NCBI RefSeq assembly: GCF_040183065.1
Contig: NC_091124.1
Coordinates: 67,677,501-67,741,500 of the forward strand
Reading direction: 5' to 3'
Source of the DNA: Periplaneta americana
Taxonomy: Eukaryota; Arthropoda; Insecta; Blattodea; Blattidae
DNA length: 64,000 nt
In this document: positions 10,654 to 32,191 of the stretch, in pieces
Position numbering within the stretch: the stretch's first letter is position 1
How the letters are laid out: every line of letters starts with the position of its first letter
Notes under the pieces: generated by a model
What the model was told of the DNA's origin: nothing
Databases searched by the model: none
The model's input: the letters and a program-made list of their open reading frames with translations, nothing else
Translations under genes and position numbers: made by a program

Positions 10654-11829
10654 ATTGTAACAACATTTTATGGTAGATTTTTTAATGCAAGTTATCTACT
10701 TGCAGGTGAAGCATATTTTAAACTATAGGCCTATCTTTTTTAATTTCTTAAAATTAGTGTTGATCATAAATATTTTTTTTAACACGATGGCAGAATATTT
10801 TTTACTTCTCAAGTTGTTTGGAGTTTAAAGAAAATACATGTTTCTGAAATGTACTTTGTAGAGAAGAAGACAAGTGAAGGTTGAAAGGTTAATTTTTTTT
10901 AGATAAAAATTCCGTATGTTTTCTTTAATACTAGTGGCTGCTAATATTTACCCTAGATGATTAATTCAAATATAGTGTGAAGTAGGTGCCTTTTAAGTAC
11001 TTAAACATAATGTATGCGTATATCTCAGAAATACCGTATTTTCTCGAATACCCCGCATACTTTTTTTGCAACATAGGTATACAGAGTGGCACTTGGGAAC
11101 GGAAGATTTTGAGTTATTACTTGAAGTTAGTAAGATTGTGATACCGCCATAGTTATTTAGGATGCCATTTCAGTTGCTGTGAGGCAGTGGACGAAGAACA
11201 TCGTGAATTCGGAGTAAAACAATGATTATTATGAATCTGCATGACGAGAATTTCGGCGTCATTTTCAACTTTGGCGTCATGATCCAGTTCTGAGAACCCA
11301 CGCTGTGATGACATGAGTTGAAAGATTTGAATTAACAGGTTCTACTGTGAGCAAGAAGGATCCAGGACCAAAGTTTGCCTCACAGCACTGTGGCCAGAAT
11401 ATTGCCTTCAGATCTCAAATTGCATTCGTACAAGCTTCAGGCCATCCAACAATTGCAAGCTGGTGATGCCAACATAAGAGTAACTTTTGCTGAACGGTTT
11501 TTAGCAAAATGTGAGAAAGATCAATATTCATCGCTGCATTACGACAGCTCTTTGGAGTGTGTCTCATGACGAAGAATGGCAACATGGACTAGCCCGCGCT
11601 ATCGCCTGATCTTTCAGTGTGAGATTTTTGGAAGGATTTTTAAAGGATCGTGTGTATGTTAATCGTTCTCGCACCCTAAATGAACTAAAGACTAGGATTT
11701 GTGACAATATTGCATTGATCAACCGAAATTCTCATTGTGCAGCTTCAAACCATAATTGTTTTTACTGCGAATTTACGATGCTTTTCCGTCCACTGTCTCA
11801 TGGCTACTAAAATGGCAATGCCTTATAAC

Positions 11830-12217
11830 CTGTTTTTTTTTTTTTAAGATGGGACATGACAGTTACGCGGCCGATCTTGGAACTACAGTGCTATGTTGCC
11901 AATATGGACTAGCACGCTGCCAGTTGATGGAAGCCAGCTATTGACGTTAAGATGGCAGACGTTAAAACATTCATTGACAATTGGCGTAAATGTAAGAAAA
12001 CAATACAAAAATCGACAGAGAATCAAAGACGAAACGTACCACTGCTAACAATAAATGTCGCCAAGAGAGCTATTAAGCACTCGCCACGTGGGAACTGTAA
12101 TTTTGGCAACTCAACCGTTGTTACCATAGCAACAGGTCTACCACGCTATGTGACATTCAGTTGTTTTTTCGATCGCAACGCTCCTGTCATGCTCATGTCC
12201 CGTCTTAAAAAAAACAG
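11830..12217. mobile_element. Foldback element, copy 1 (uninterrupted)
   Basis: It begins CTGTTTTTTTTTTTTTAAGA, then TGGGACATGACAG, and ends in the inverted CTGTCATGCTCATGTCCCG, then TCTTAAAAAAAACAG. It is almost co-linear with the two halves of the interrupted copy at 13497-17504. A 92-codon open frame crosses it but is not kept in the second copy. Confidence 0.75.
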
Positions 12218-12280
12218 TCTTTTTTTATAAGGAACATTATGGCAGTATCAGAATCTACCAACTTCAAGTATGACTGCGTT

Positions 12281-12377
12281 ATTGTTGTTGTTTAGTCAAT
12301 TGTCCGGAGACAGTCCAGACTCCACAAGTGATACCAACAAGGCACCACTCATGAGGCAACTAGGCCAGGAGTTAATC
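12281..12377 (+). repeat. Dispersed repeat shared with 58814-58920
   Basis: TTGTTGTTTAGTCAATTGTC, then ACCAACAAGGCACCACTC, then ATGAGGCAACTAGGCCAG. The same ordered blocks occur at 58814-58920. The class is unknown, possibly a SINE body. Confidence 0.7.
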
Positions 12378-12453
12378 GATTCAAAATCTCTCGTTCCCGC
12401 GCGCTACTCTGTATAAGTAAAAAATACGGGTGCGCGGCTTATTCGAAATAAAG

Positions 12454-13496
12454 TTGGCAACATTGTCCGATTTTCCTCCTGCACAATTCCTTAGGTGGTA
12501 GCAAGAGGAGTAGAAATATATTTCTACTCCTCTTGGGTGGTAGCGCATGCCATTATCTTCCCGCCAGGGTTTAACCCACAGTCGCATTTTGCTACTAGAC
12601 TTCTAAAAATGCAACAAACTTTGAATGTAAATTTGAAAAAATGGACTTCAGAAACGAAGATGGTAATGGAGAAAATGAAATCAGAGATGTGTTTCAATTA
12701 ATCTGAATTTAAATGAAATACTAATGGCATGAGCAATGTTCAAAAAGATATTGTGCAATAGATTTTCAGGAATTGATTTCAAAAAGTTCGTGCAATTTAT
12801 GTAAGTTAAATGAACAATTTCTTCTAATTTATTTATATAATTCCATCGCATACTGTTATTTGTGAGCGAGGTTTTAGTTGCATGAATCTTGTAAAAACTG
12901 GAATTTTATTTATGATGCGACTTTCTTTTCTTTGTTTTGAATACATGTTTCGCTTTCATACAGAAGAATTGATAGACCTACAGTCATTACTTCGTAAAAT
13001 GTAAATTGTGTATCCTTCGGTGTGATTTTCAGTGCCCAACTTATTGTACCACACATCATGTGGTATATTTATAATTTTGCTTCTAAATCTTTATCGTATT
13101 TGCAGCTGATATCGCAACCTAAATAATTATAATATCGCAACTTTTCTACAATCCTATCATTTATATAAAAAATACTTGTACGGATTGTCTCCTATGAAAT
13201 AGATGAGCAAAGGCAATTGAGGGATAATGTACAGCACCAGGAGAGAAACTGGTTACCCAAAATTTTATTTAGGCCTACTATTTCGAGGAAAATGTTAAAA
13301 TTACAAAACATGCAAGAAACAATAGGCATCTATTTCGATTATTTGTAAAAGTCACTTCAAATATCACGAATCTTTATTATACTAATTCTACTGAGAGAAC
13401 TATAAAAAGCTGGCAACATTATTGATGAAACTCTGTATTCTGATTTGTCAGTAACTCGTTCTATTTGTTTCCAAACAACGTTTAGAATTACTTATA
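12454..13496. other. Intergenic stretch
   Basis: Apart from the small hairpin at 12505-12537, no feature is recognised. The right border of an outer repeat (TACGGGTGCGCGGCTTATTC, matching inverted CTCGAATACCCCGCATAC at ~11042) lies just to the left. Confidence 0.4.
12505..12537. repeat. Perfect 15-bp-arm hairpin between GGTGGTAGC direct repeats
   Basis: AAGAGGAGTAGAAAT and ATTTCTACTCCTCTT face each other with AT between. Immediately outside, GGTGGTAGC occurs on both sides (near 12493 and 12537). The arrangement looks like a very small insertion with a target duplication. Confidence 0.7.
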
Positions 13497-14330
13497 CTTG
13501 TTTTTTTGAAAGATGGGACATGACAGTTAAGCGGCCGAGCTTGAAACTACAATGCCATGTTGCCAATATGAACTACCACACTGCCAGCTGATGGAGGGAT
13601 ATCATATGTATTAGACCACAGTCTATAGTCACGCAACTCATACGTATAAAATATGCCAACATTTGACAGCTGGCGCGACAGTAGCCCTCTAGCGGCAGGC
13701 AAGTTAACAGTGTGCACACGACATATGATAACACATCAGAAAACGGGTTTTGCGTAATTTATTTTATATTTTTATGCTATACAGTAAGTGTATATGTTCT
13801 TATTAATTTTACTTTAGAATCCTAGAAGAATTTCACACGCAGTTAATCTAAAAGTTTCAGAAGCTGGGAATAAACGTAATTCTTTCTGCTCCTTACAACT
13901 GAATCTTGGCCCTGATCACGTATCATGTTTTGAAATAATATAATTGTTCGTACGTGGACGGTTAATTCAATTCATTCCTAAATATAGTTATTCTTCATTG
14001 GAACTCTATATTTTCTGTGAGAAGAGTTAAAATTAGTAGCTTCAAAATTGTAGGCCATATCTCGTAGAGTACGTCGCGTGGTGAACTCTCCATATTTCCT
14101 GAGAAATTAACTATTTTCCATACCACAAATTGGGGTAAACTCGGCCGCTGAGGTAAACTTGAAAATAAAAAAGGGGCGGATTTAAACCTTAATATGACAT
14201 TGATTTATGAAGTTCATTATTTTTCCATTTCTTAAGAACCGGTATTTCCTTTATTATTTTGAGTCACAAATAGTGCTGATATTATGGTGTAAATTTTTAT
14301 GGCAAGTTTACCGCATTTTACATTACATTT

Positions 14331-14690
14331 CCATTAAGGACGAGAAAAATTCGTACCGGCACCGGGAATCGAACCCAGGATCTCTCAGCTGTGCGCGCTG
14401 AGTGCTCTCTAACCAACTGAGCTATGCCGGGACCCGATTCACGACGCCGGCCGAACTCCTCTCGTTAGTATCGTGTTACGGCCTTACTGCCTGCACTTGA
14501 GACGATACACGTCATATATGTACAGGAGCGCATATTACATGACTTTATGGCCATATTCAACAACAGTTTCTTTAAACTGTGAATCGGGTCCCGGCATAGC
14601 TCAGTTGGTTAGAGAGCACTCAGCGCGCACAGCTGAGAGATCCTGGGTTCGATTCCCGGTGCCGGTACGAATTTTTCTCGTCCTTAATGG
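14331..14690. repeat. Perfect 112-bp inverted repeat of tRNA-like sequence
   Basis: Arms 14331-14442 and 14579-14690 are exact reverse complements. Each contains a tRNA-like unit: A box TAGCTCAGTTGGTTAGAG, a stem TCAGC/GCTGA, and B box GGGTTCGATTCCC. The anticodon-loop position 33 is C rather than T, which argues against working tRNA genes. The word ATTACATTTCCA occurs just outside the left arm (14322-14333) and again at about 14766, suggesting a retrotransposed unit with a 12-bp target duplication. Confidence 0.85.
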
Positions 14691-14950
14691 TATAAAAACA
14701 AACTGACTAGTCATACTAGTCGAGCAAAATATAATGAGGTGGGCGAGACCTCATTCATATTTGATACATATTACATTTCCAGTTTTCACATATAAGCTTA
14801 ATTTTAACTTATCCTGCCTATATAATACGTAATTTACATGCACTTACTGTTAATATGACGTAGGTGAGAACAAATAAATGAACACACAATTTTGTTGAAA
14901 AAATTGTAACTTCAATATTAACTCTGAAAATGTAGGCCTAATTTTATTTT

Positions 14951-15161
14951 CAGAGCAGAAGTGGTGTAAGTCAAAAATGGGTAATGAGGGTTAAAGTAAA
15001 CATTATGTAAAATACAGCGCAAAGTAGCAGTTAATATTGAATTTATTTAAACTATTAGTAGTCAGTGAATAGCACGAAGGATATATTAATTGCTACCTTG
15101 CGCTGTATTTTACAGAATTTTTACTTTAACCCTCACTTTGACTTACACCACTTCTGCTCTG
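14951..15161. mobile_element. Foldback MITE, 211 bp
   Basis: CAGAGCAGAAGTGGTGTAAG and the inverted CTTACACCACTTCTGCTCTG are its ends. Inner arms GTAAAATACAGCGCAA/TTGCGCTGTATTTTAC are also inverted. CAGAG ends would suit hAT, but no 8-bp duplication was found. Confidence 0.78.
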
Positions 15162-16687
15162 AACGGCTCAAATAATCACTGGGAATGTAAAATCAACACC
15201 AATAACAGTCATGCAAATTATTACAGAAAAGATTGCTTTTTATATTAAATTTAAAAAGGCTCTTTTATTTCTTGAGAACTTAATACGTCTGCCACATGAA
15301 TCTACACCAACACATCAGAAATTTTATCGACACAGTCCGGATTTATTCAAGAAGTGAATATTTCGCAAAAGGATTACAATACTCCATGAATTCTTGAAAA
15401 ATTAACACCATGATCCCTACTTGAATGCAATATAACATTCAACTTCTGAAAAATATAAAGAAATAAACACGAATACAAAAATTATGGAATTACTTGCATT
15501 AAAAACTCTAGATACATTATCCAAAATCGGAATGATTACACATTTACACATATAATCTCTGCAAAAAAATAATATACTGTAACAGGTATCTACTTTGACA
15601 TGCAAATAGGTAACTGATAACTAATAAATGTTTTATAGAACACAATACGTAGGCTACCTACAACGTGGATTATTGGTTATGACTGATTTATGATTTTCTC
15701 TTGGTCTTTAGGGAATCTGAAGAACGACAAATTCGGAGATTTAAACTTGTTGTTACTGCAATTTTCGTCATTGTACACATTGCCTTTGTTCCGACGCATG
15801 ATTAAAACGTTTATAACATCTCGCATCCCTTTAAAGCACGTGCTGGCTGAACGAGATTGTATCAACCCTATTACCAGTGCCTTGCCTGCCGCTTGGGCGC
15901 TAGTGTCGCGAATGTTGGCAAAAAAAGTGTTGAAGTTGCGCGACTGTAAGTATTAGACTGTGATTAGACTGTGGGGATATCCTGAACTAGCACCAACAGA
16001 TAGCGCACGTGTACTTTGAGGGATGCGCTTTGCGTGTGCATTTGTTTTTCGGCATATAAACATTGAGGATATACGTAGTATGTTAATATATTAAATACTC
16101 TTAAAAATAACTAAAAAATGGCAAATTTTTGTTATGTTCCTATATGTAAAAACCAGGGAAAGCTTTTTGTCGTCAATCAGGTCCCGAAATATTCTGAATA
16201 TATGCTTTAAACCTTAAAAAATATAAGTAATTAAATTGCTTCTCGAAAGTGCTAGCTATTAAAAGTAACTACTTCAAGTAAGGAATTGTTGACTACAGTT
16301 TCATTCTGGAAGAGGAAAAAGAAAAATTAATAAAAACATATGCAATCTCGACAGCGAGCTATGTTAGCTTAGATTATATGCAGTAGTTGTAGCAATCTCC
16401 GAAGTTTACGCCTGCAGTAAACTCTCGATAAACTGTGATGTTTATTACCCAGGAAGATCCGTAGTGAAATCCATTTCGTGAATAATGTTTTTAATGTACT
16501 ATACCCTAATTATTAAAACCATATTGTAACTTCAAATTTTCAAAATCATCCTACATAGTATTAAAAACTGCATGTCCTTAACCTACAAAACTACTTCGAT
16601 CATATTATATCATCCTATTAAAAATTGCATTTGATCTTTCTGCAACTACAGAAAAAAATACAAGGAATTTAATCTCGATAGTCCCTT

Positions 16688-16690
<3 letters not shown>

Positions 16691-16754
<64 letters not shown>
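16691..16754. repeat. (TA)n microsatellite
   Basis: About 32 uninterrupted TA units between CCTTCCC and AAACATATTGG. Confidence 0.95.
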
Positions 16755-16757
<3 letters not shown>

Positions 16758-17683
16758 ATATTGGTGGCTGCATATCCTGTTTTTAGCGTACGGTTCTTAA
16801 ATACTAATGATTAAAGAGGGCAATATTCACCTTCGACATAGTTCCTATTTTTTTATGCGTGCATCTCGTTCTCAAAGTTCTCGTTTAGGTTCATGAACAT
16901 TCAATTTACTCGTATCTATATTCTGCATACTGCAGATTTCCCCACCCATCTTGGGCAATCGCTCAATATTATACAGGTTTACGTTATTATTTATTGTAAA
17001 TTAAATTAAATTAAATTATGAGGTAAGAAAATATTGAATTATATTAAATTATACTAGGATATAAAAAATAATTGTAAATATAATTTTGACACGCACAGAA
17101 AACCAACAAGCGGAAAAACGTAATCGACTGTAGCATATGACATAACAAGTCCTACAACATGTTGCGCCGCATGGAACGCTCCTGCCATCTAGCGGTAAAA
17201 CTTCGCATAAGATATCCCTATTGTCGTTAAGATGGCTGACGTTAAAACATTCATTGACAATTGACGCGAAGGTAAGAAAACAATACAAAAATCGATAGAG
17301 AATCAAAGACGAAACGCACCAATGCTCACATTGTGTGCACAGTAAATGTTGCCAAGAGAGCTATTAAGCACTCGCCTCGTGGGAACTGTAAGTTTGGCAA
17401 CTCAACAGTCGTTACCATAGCAACAGGCCTGCCACGCTATGTGACATTCAGTTGTTTTTCCGATCGCAACTCTCCTGTCATGTTCCATCTTTCAAAAACA
17501 CAAGTTATAAATTGGATTTTTTCATGGGGTATCCACGTAGCCTATTTATAATTATACCTACGCACCTGGGTATGACATGGTGGTGAGGGACATCTTGGCT
17601 CGAACGCTTTGTGTATAGGGTATGTATTGTATTTATTATATCTATAATCGATATACTGTACGTGATTGCATAACTTAGTATAA

Positions 17684-17862
17684 ACACAGTCTAGTGTATA
17701 CAGTCACGAAGCTTGAGTTGTGGGGGTGATAGGAACAATAGTCTGTGCCGGTACTATTTCGCATTATCTGTATGGAGGCGATATTAGCGATCCTAGTGGT
17801 TATGTATGGATGCATATTTACTACGTATTGAGCTTCGTGACTGCATATACTAGACTGTGGTA
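17684..17862. mobile_element. Small foldback MITE
   Basis: ACACAGTCTAGTGTATACAG, then TCACGAAGCTTGAG, against the inverted GAGCTTCGTGACTGCATATA, then CTAGACTGTGGT. It is about 180 bp. Half copies are at 3270-3356, and a related terminus is near 13613 (ACCACAGTCTATAGTCACG). Confidence 0.75.
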
Positions 17863-18989
17863 TAAAATTGATTCAATTATACGGAATGTTACGTCACGAA
17901 CCAGCAACGTTACGTGAATTTTGCAATCGATTCATACTTCACTTATCGGTAAAATATAGAGGATATAAGTGTTATTATTTTAACTGATGATTATTCATAT
18001 CATAAGAAAGAAAAAATATCCTTACAATTTCTTTATATTTGCAATATTTAACTAATTATTAAAGTTTACAATATTAGACGTTCTGCAACGTTGCTGAATG
18101 GAGAGGAGGGGGTTTATAAGTACACATTAAAGCTCAAGCGGGTACAGACATACCGGTACAAAACAGATGTTCTGTTCTAATGCTGGGGCGGACCATGATA
18201 ATACTGTTGTTTACTTAAAACGAGCAGCAAATACAAACTTTCGATCTCATGAATAGAACATTATAGTAAATTTACATTTTATGTAACAATATTGCTCCAT
18301 TTTTTATTGTACGTCTAAAAAATAAACAATGGTTTTCTGCATAAAATCACACGAACTTATTTTCTAATGCAAAATTTTAATCTCCCCGTAAAGCAGTATC
18401 ATTTTTAAACAAATTTCTGGTTGTGTGATTTTCGAAATGGGGTAAGAGACTTATAGTTTCTAAAAAAATTGCTGAGAAACTGCTACAAAACTTCGCCAAT
18501 TAGGTAACCTTCTTTGAGGAAAATGTTGATGGTACATCCTTCTTGCCTCACTTTAATTACGACGACTTACTCCATAAATTAATAACATATATTTCTAAAT
18601 TGTGAATGACATTGTAAGTTGTTTATCGAATACCCTGTACTGAACTGCCATCCGCTCGGCAGTAGAGCTATGGACAGGGAGCTTGAACTCAGCTGACTCA
18701 TACTTACGTCTGTGCAGAGTACTGCCTGCTGAACACGTTGTCACGTCTCTCACGCCAGAATATTAACAAATTTAAGCATGTATTTTTATTTAATTTCACG
18801 AAAACATAATAGAACACACAAATATTTATTTAAACTAATATTAACTCTCTGCTAGATATACCTACTGATGTAATTGTTTTCGAAATTTTACTAACGATAT
18901 AAGTATAACGCAAATAAAATAAGAGAAGAAATTTTTTTTCTGGGAAAACTATCAAGTTTTGACCCTATTTTGTAGGGACATATTTGATG
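17863..18989. other. Intergenic stretch, nothing recognised
   Basis: AT-rich, with no coding or repeat signal that I can support, up to the hAT target duplication at 18990. Confidence 0.4.
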
Positions 18990-18997
18990 CTGTAGAC

Positions 18998-19852
18998 CAG
19001 GCCTGCACAAGGTTTGCGCTGTCCGAGCCGGCTCACAGCTCATGAGCGGAATGCAGATATTAGCTGCGCTCTGTATAGGGTGGACTGGAAGAAGGGGTGA
19101 TCTCGTACAAAATGTACATAAAAGGAAGTACTATTACGAGTGCTTATGAAATGAATTCCCGTTCAGTGTTTGCAAAACTATCTTGGACTATTATTAATTA
19201 ATAAAGAAATATTTATTTTACAGAAGTAATAGAAATTCTATAGCTACTTAAATGTACACTATCATTTTGTTATATTTTTATTTATCAGTACATCAAAACG
19301 AAGTTTTATGCTGTTGGCAGCTGAAAGGAACAGTAGCCTACTGATCATAATGAAACATCAGTTATAGATGTTCGATGCCTGCCTTTATTAAAGTTGATTA
19401 TAGAAAACAGTTGTTCACAAATATAAATGTTGAGCCAAACATAGCAATCATTTTGACAGCCAGCCTGTGTAGTCGTGGATATTATTGCTAATGTTTAGTC
19501 TTGTAAAACTCAACCAGGCTAGTAGTATTATTCAAACGATCTTTAGCCCTTAGGTCACATTGAAGATCAATAAGTTCGAGCTGTAAATCGTTAAATGTTA
19601 AATGTTATGTTCCGTCTTTTAGATTCCTCCATACTGTACTGTAGCAGTAGGTAAGCAACGTGAAACAGTTACTGAGAATAGGCCTACACACTGCACTCTA
19701 CTAGATAACTGATGGTCGTTTCCCTCTCCTCTACCTATAGTAAGTCTATGTCATTCTGACGTATCTTCCTCTCCGTTTCGGCGAGCGGTAAACACCGCTC
19801 TCCCACTCCGAAGGAGCGCGCGCGCTCGTTGAGCGCTGTTTGTGCAGGCCTG
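18998..19852. mobile_element. Non-autonomous hAT element, 855 bp
   Basis: It begins CAGGCCTGCACAAGG and ends in the inverted TTTGTGCAGGCCTG. It is flanked by a perfect 8-bp duplication CTGTAGAC (18990-18997 and 19853-19860), the hAT hallmark. GC-rich arms (GAGCCGGCTCACAGC; GGAGCGCGCGCGC) surround an AT-rich core. No convincing transposase frame was found. Confidence 0.85.
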
Positions 19853-19981
19853 CTGTAGACTGTCCCCGACGACTGTGAAAAGGACTACACTTATACCCCT
19901 TACACTCTGTATAGTACGTCCAGCGTCACATCGATATTCATTATATGTATGAGTTATAACGCAGGTAACGTGTTTTCTACC

Positions 19982-20276
19982 ATGCCAAAATTAAGTAGAA
20001 ATGAATTAGCAATTATTGCATTGATTTTGGATGAGGAAGAAACTGTCCGCAACCAAAAGAAAATAAAATAGGTACCGATACGCAAGATGTTTACTTCAAG
20101 AAATGACGTAGGAAAATACCTCACATTATTGAAGGATTCGAAGATGAGAAATTTAATGTGCTTCTACAAATATTTTAGAATGTCTCAATATCAGTTTTAT
20201 GCCATATTAAGCAAAATTCAAAGGAGAACACATTTCGGTAATCAGTGCTAAGGAAAAGCTAATAGTTTGTTTAAGG
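19982..20276 (+). mobile_element. PIF/Harbinger (HARBI1-like) transposase 5' fragment
   Basis: Plus-strand translation starts MPKLSRNELAIIALIL and later gives FYKYFRMSQYQFYAILSKIQ and VISAKEKLIVCLR. These strings are typical of HARBI1-like transposases, in which the RMS..F..LL segment precedes the (S/A)xxERL segment. The frame has stops (near 20069 and 20248) and at least one shift. It is cut exactly at CLR by a hAT insertion at 20277. No downstream catalytic part is recognisable. Confidence 0.6.
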
Positions 20277-21204
20277 CAGCGATGGGCGTTTGAGTGCATT
20301 TGCCCTCCGTGCGCACGGGATATTCCAAGTGCGAGCGCTGCAGCGCGCTGTAGTGTGCCAGCAGCTGTAACAGATCTTACAGCTTTTAAATGAGCTGAAT
20401 TTAGGACTTCAGGGAAAAGAAATTCTTAATACACAATTTGCTGATAGAACTGCAGCTTTTAAGGATAAATTGCTGTTATGGATAAGTCAAATGCAAAAGG
20501 GCGAAATATATCATTTCCCATCCTTATCTAAACGCATAGAATTTTGATCAATGAAAATTTCGAAATGTACGCATGTATTCCATCTGGTCTATTAGAGGAA
20601 TTTACATCAAGGTTCCACGATTTAGATTGCCTGGAAATGGATTTGCGTATTTTTGCTACATGTTCTGATTCTGATTTTTGATAACGTCCCCACTTCATTA
20701 TAGTGTGAATTGATTGTCCTGCGATGTGGTCGAGAGATGCGAGCGAAATATGATTCAAGGTCGAATCTTATGCAGTTTTATGACGGATTCCCAAGAGGAC
20801 GCTTTCCCTATCTGCATTAAGCTGTGTGAGAAAGTTTTGTGTTTATTTGGTTCCACTTATAGATGTGAACAGTTATTTTCTATTACGAAAATAAACAAAT
20901 CTCAAACAAGAAATGATGGGCTTTTAACGGCAGTTCTTCGCTTAGCTTGTGCTAATACAGTTTCTCCAAATCTTGAGAAATTGAGTAATATGGATTAATG
21001 TGCAACGGATATGTTTTGTTTTGTGTTTAAGGAAGTGTTTAATTAATTTGTGTTCTTATTTAGTTTGGTAGGAAGAATAAAATTTTCTTTTGAAACATAC
21101 AGTACGTACCGCAACTTGAATAAACCGGTTTTCGTGCACTCTAGAAGCAGACTTCTCTCGTAGTACACCGTGCAAGCACAGAGTGCATAATTGTGCCCAA
21201 CCTG
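20277..21204 (+). mobile_element. hAT element with GTF2IRD2/ZBED-like transposase remnant
   Basis: The ends CAGCGATGGGCG and CGCCC-like CCCAACCTG form imperfect hAT terminal repeats. They are flanked by a perfect 8-bp target duplication, GTTTAAGG (20269-20276 and 21205-21212). Inside, plus-strand frames give LQGKEILNTQFADRTAAF, FKDKLLLWISQMQKG and YRCEQLFSITKINKSQTR. The last is the hAT C-terminal dimerisation signature. The transposase is broken by several stops and internal loss, and at 928 bp it is far shorter than an autonomous hAT. Confidence 0.85.
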
Positions 21205-21214
21205 GTTTAAGGTA

Positions 21215-21655
21215 CAGTATAACCTCGATTAACCGTCAATCACGGGACCGGAACCTTCACGAATAATCGAAAAGACGGTTAAGCGAGAATTAGAAAATTA
21301 TTCCCAAAAAAAAACTTCTTTTTTTTATTTTATGTTTTTTTTTATTCTACTGCAATATAATCTACAGTACAGTACAGTACGTACTACAAAAAACACATGT
21401 AACTTATGTAATATTATTGCTGTTGTTTGAAAAATCGGTTAATTTTTTTGTTTAAACACATCACGTTCACAAAAAAAAATAACTTTTTCCCAACTTCTAA
21501 ATTAAAAAAAAAAAGTGCGTGTTTTAAAAATCTACTACATTACAATCTAATAAAAATTATGTGAAAAATGCTAAAAAAAAAAATTGGGACTGGCTGGCCT
21601 GACGGTTAAGCGAGAAAGACGGCGAATCGGGAGACGGATAATCTAGGTTCTACTG
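21215..21655. mobile_element. Tigger/pogo-type MITE
   Basis: Terminal repeats CAGTATAACCTCGATTAACC and its inverted partner ending AGGTTCTACTG are the pogo/Tigger type, with TA duplications at 21213-21214 and 21656-21657. The 441-bp interior is AT-rich and non-coding. It abuts the target duplication of the neighbouring hAT element. Confidence 0.8.
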
Positions 21656-21722
21656 TAATATTTTTTACAAATGTATACGGTATTCAATCTGCTTTTTAAC
21701 AAAATTTTTATTGTCACACCTC

Positions 21723-21934
21723 TTACATAGAAATTTCTTCTATCATACTTTGATCATTATTTTGCGAAAAACCTTCACAGTAAACTTGTGCAGGAAGTGT
21801 AGATGATACTCCAGAATTCTGTGATAATGAAGATGATCGTGTGTAGTGTGTTGCCGAGGGAGCTGGAATTGCTGGAAATGTCTTATTGTAGGTTGTTGCC
21901 ATATATGAAGTAGAATGTATAGCGGATGGGGATT
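21723..21934 (-). pseudogene. Out-of-frame continuation of the MADF-BESS C-terminus
   Basis: Immediately past the stop, another minus-strand frame is open for about 68 codons (SPSAIHSTSYMATTY, PAIPAPSATHYTRSS, ending MIEEISM and TAA). It is Ser/Pro/Thr-rich, like the tails of MADF-BESS proteins. This suggests the ancestral protein was longer and that a change near 21935 shortened this copy. It could also be an unrelated open stretch. Confidence 0.45.

Positions 21935-32191
<10,257 letters not shown>

Larger units (their letters stand above)
11082..12411 (+). mobile_element. Mariner-like (DUF4817 type) transposon with decayed transposase
   Basis: The ends CAGAGTGGCACTTGGGAACG and CGTTCCCGCGCGCTACTCTG are imperfect inverted repeats with TA flanks. 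Plus-strand frames give RRHFQLWRHDPVLRTHAV-like, STVARILPSDLKLHSYKLQA, IQQLQAGDANIRVTFAERF, and GFLKDRVYVNRSRTLNELK with TRICDNIALINRNS. These follow the order of IS630/mariner transposases that carry an N-terminal DUF4817 helix-turn-helix. The central catalytic part (DDE) is missing and there are several stops and shifts. It is interrupted by a foldback element at 11830-12217. Confidence 0.78.
13596..17214. mobile_element. Composite insertion with GGGATATC/GATATCCC ends; possible P-like (THAP) element
   Basis: The outer edges GGGATATC (13596) and GATATCCC (near 17213) are inverted. Sub-terminal blocks near the left end (CACGCAACTCATACG; GCCAACATTTGACAGC; TAGCGGCAGGCAAG) recur inverted near 15885-15982, implying an inner element of ~2.4 kb with long (~110-bp) terminal repeats. 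A short frame at 16118-16210 begins MANFCYVPICKNQGKLF, like the first zinc ligands of a THAP domain, which P-element transposases carry. No P-type catalytic domain was recognised. Confidence 0.45.
13497..17504. mobile_element. Foldback element, copy 2, split by a 3.6-kb insertion
   Basis: The left half 13497-13595 and right half 17215-17504 match copy 1 at 11830-12217. The terminal repeats CTTGTTTTTTTGAAAGATGG and CATCTTTCAAAAACACAAG face each other, with TTATA on both sides as a likely target duplication. The intervening 13596-17214 is a separate insertion. Confidence 0.72.

Noticed and set aside
11952-12230. 92-codon frame (MADVKTFIDNWRK...) crossing the foldback element
   Set aside because: The homologous stretch at 17231-17500 has an in-frame stop, so the frame is not conserved between copies.
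14331-14690. Two functional tRNA genes in opposite orientation
   Set aside because: The A and B boxes are good, but the anticodon loop lacks T at position 33 and the acceptor pairing is poor. A SINE or foldback origin fits better.
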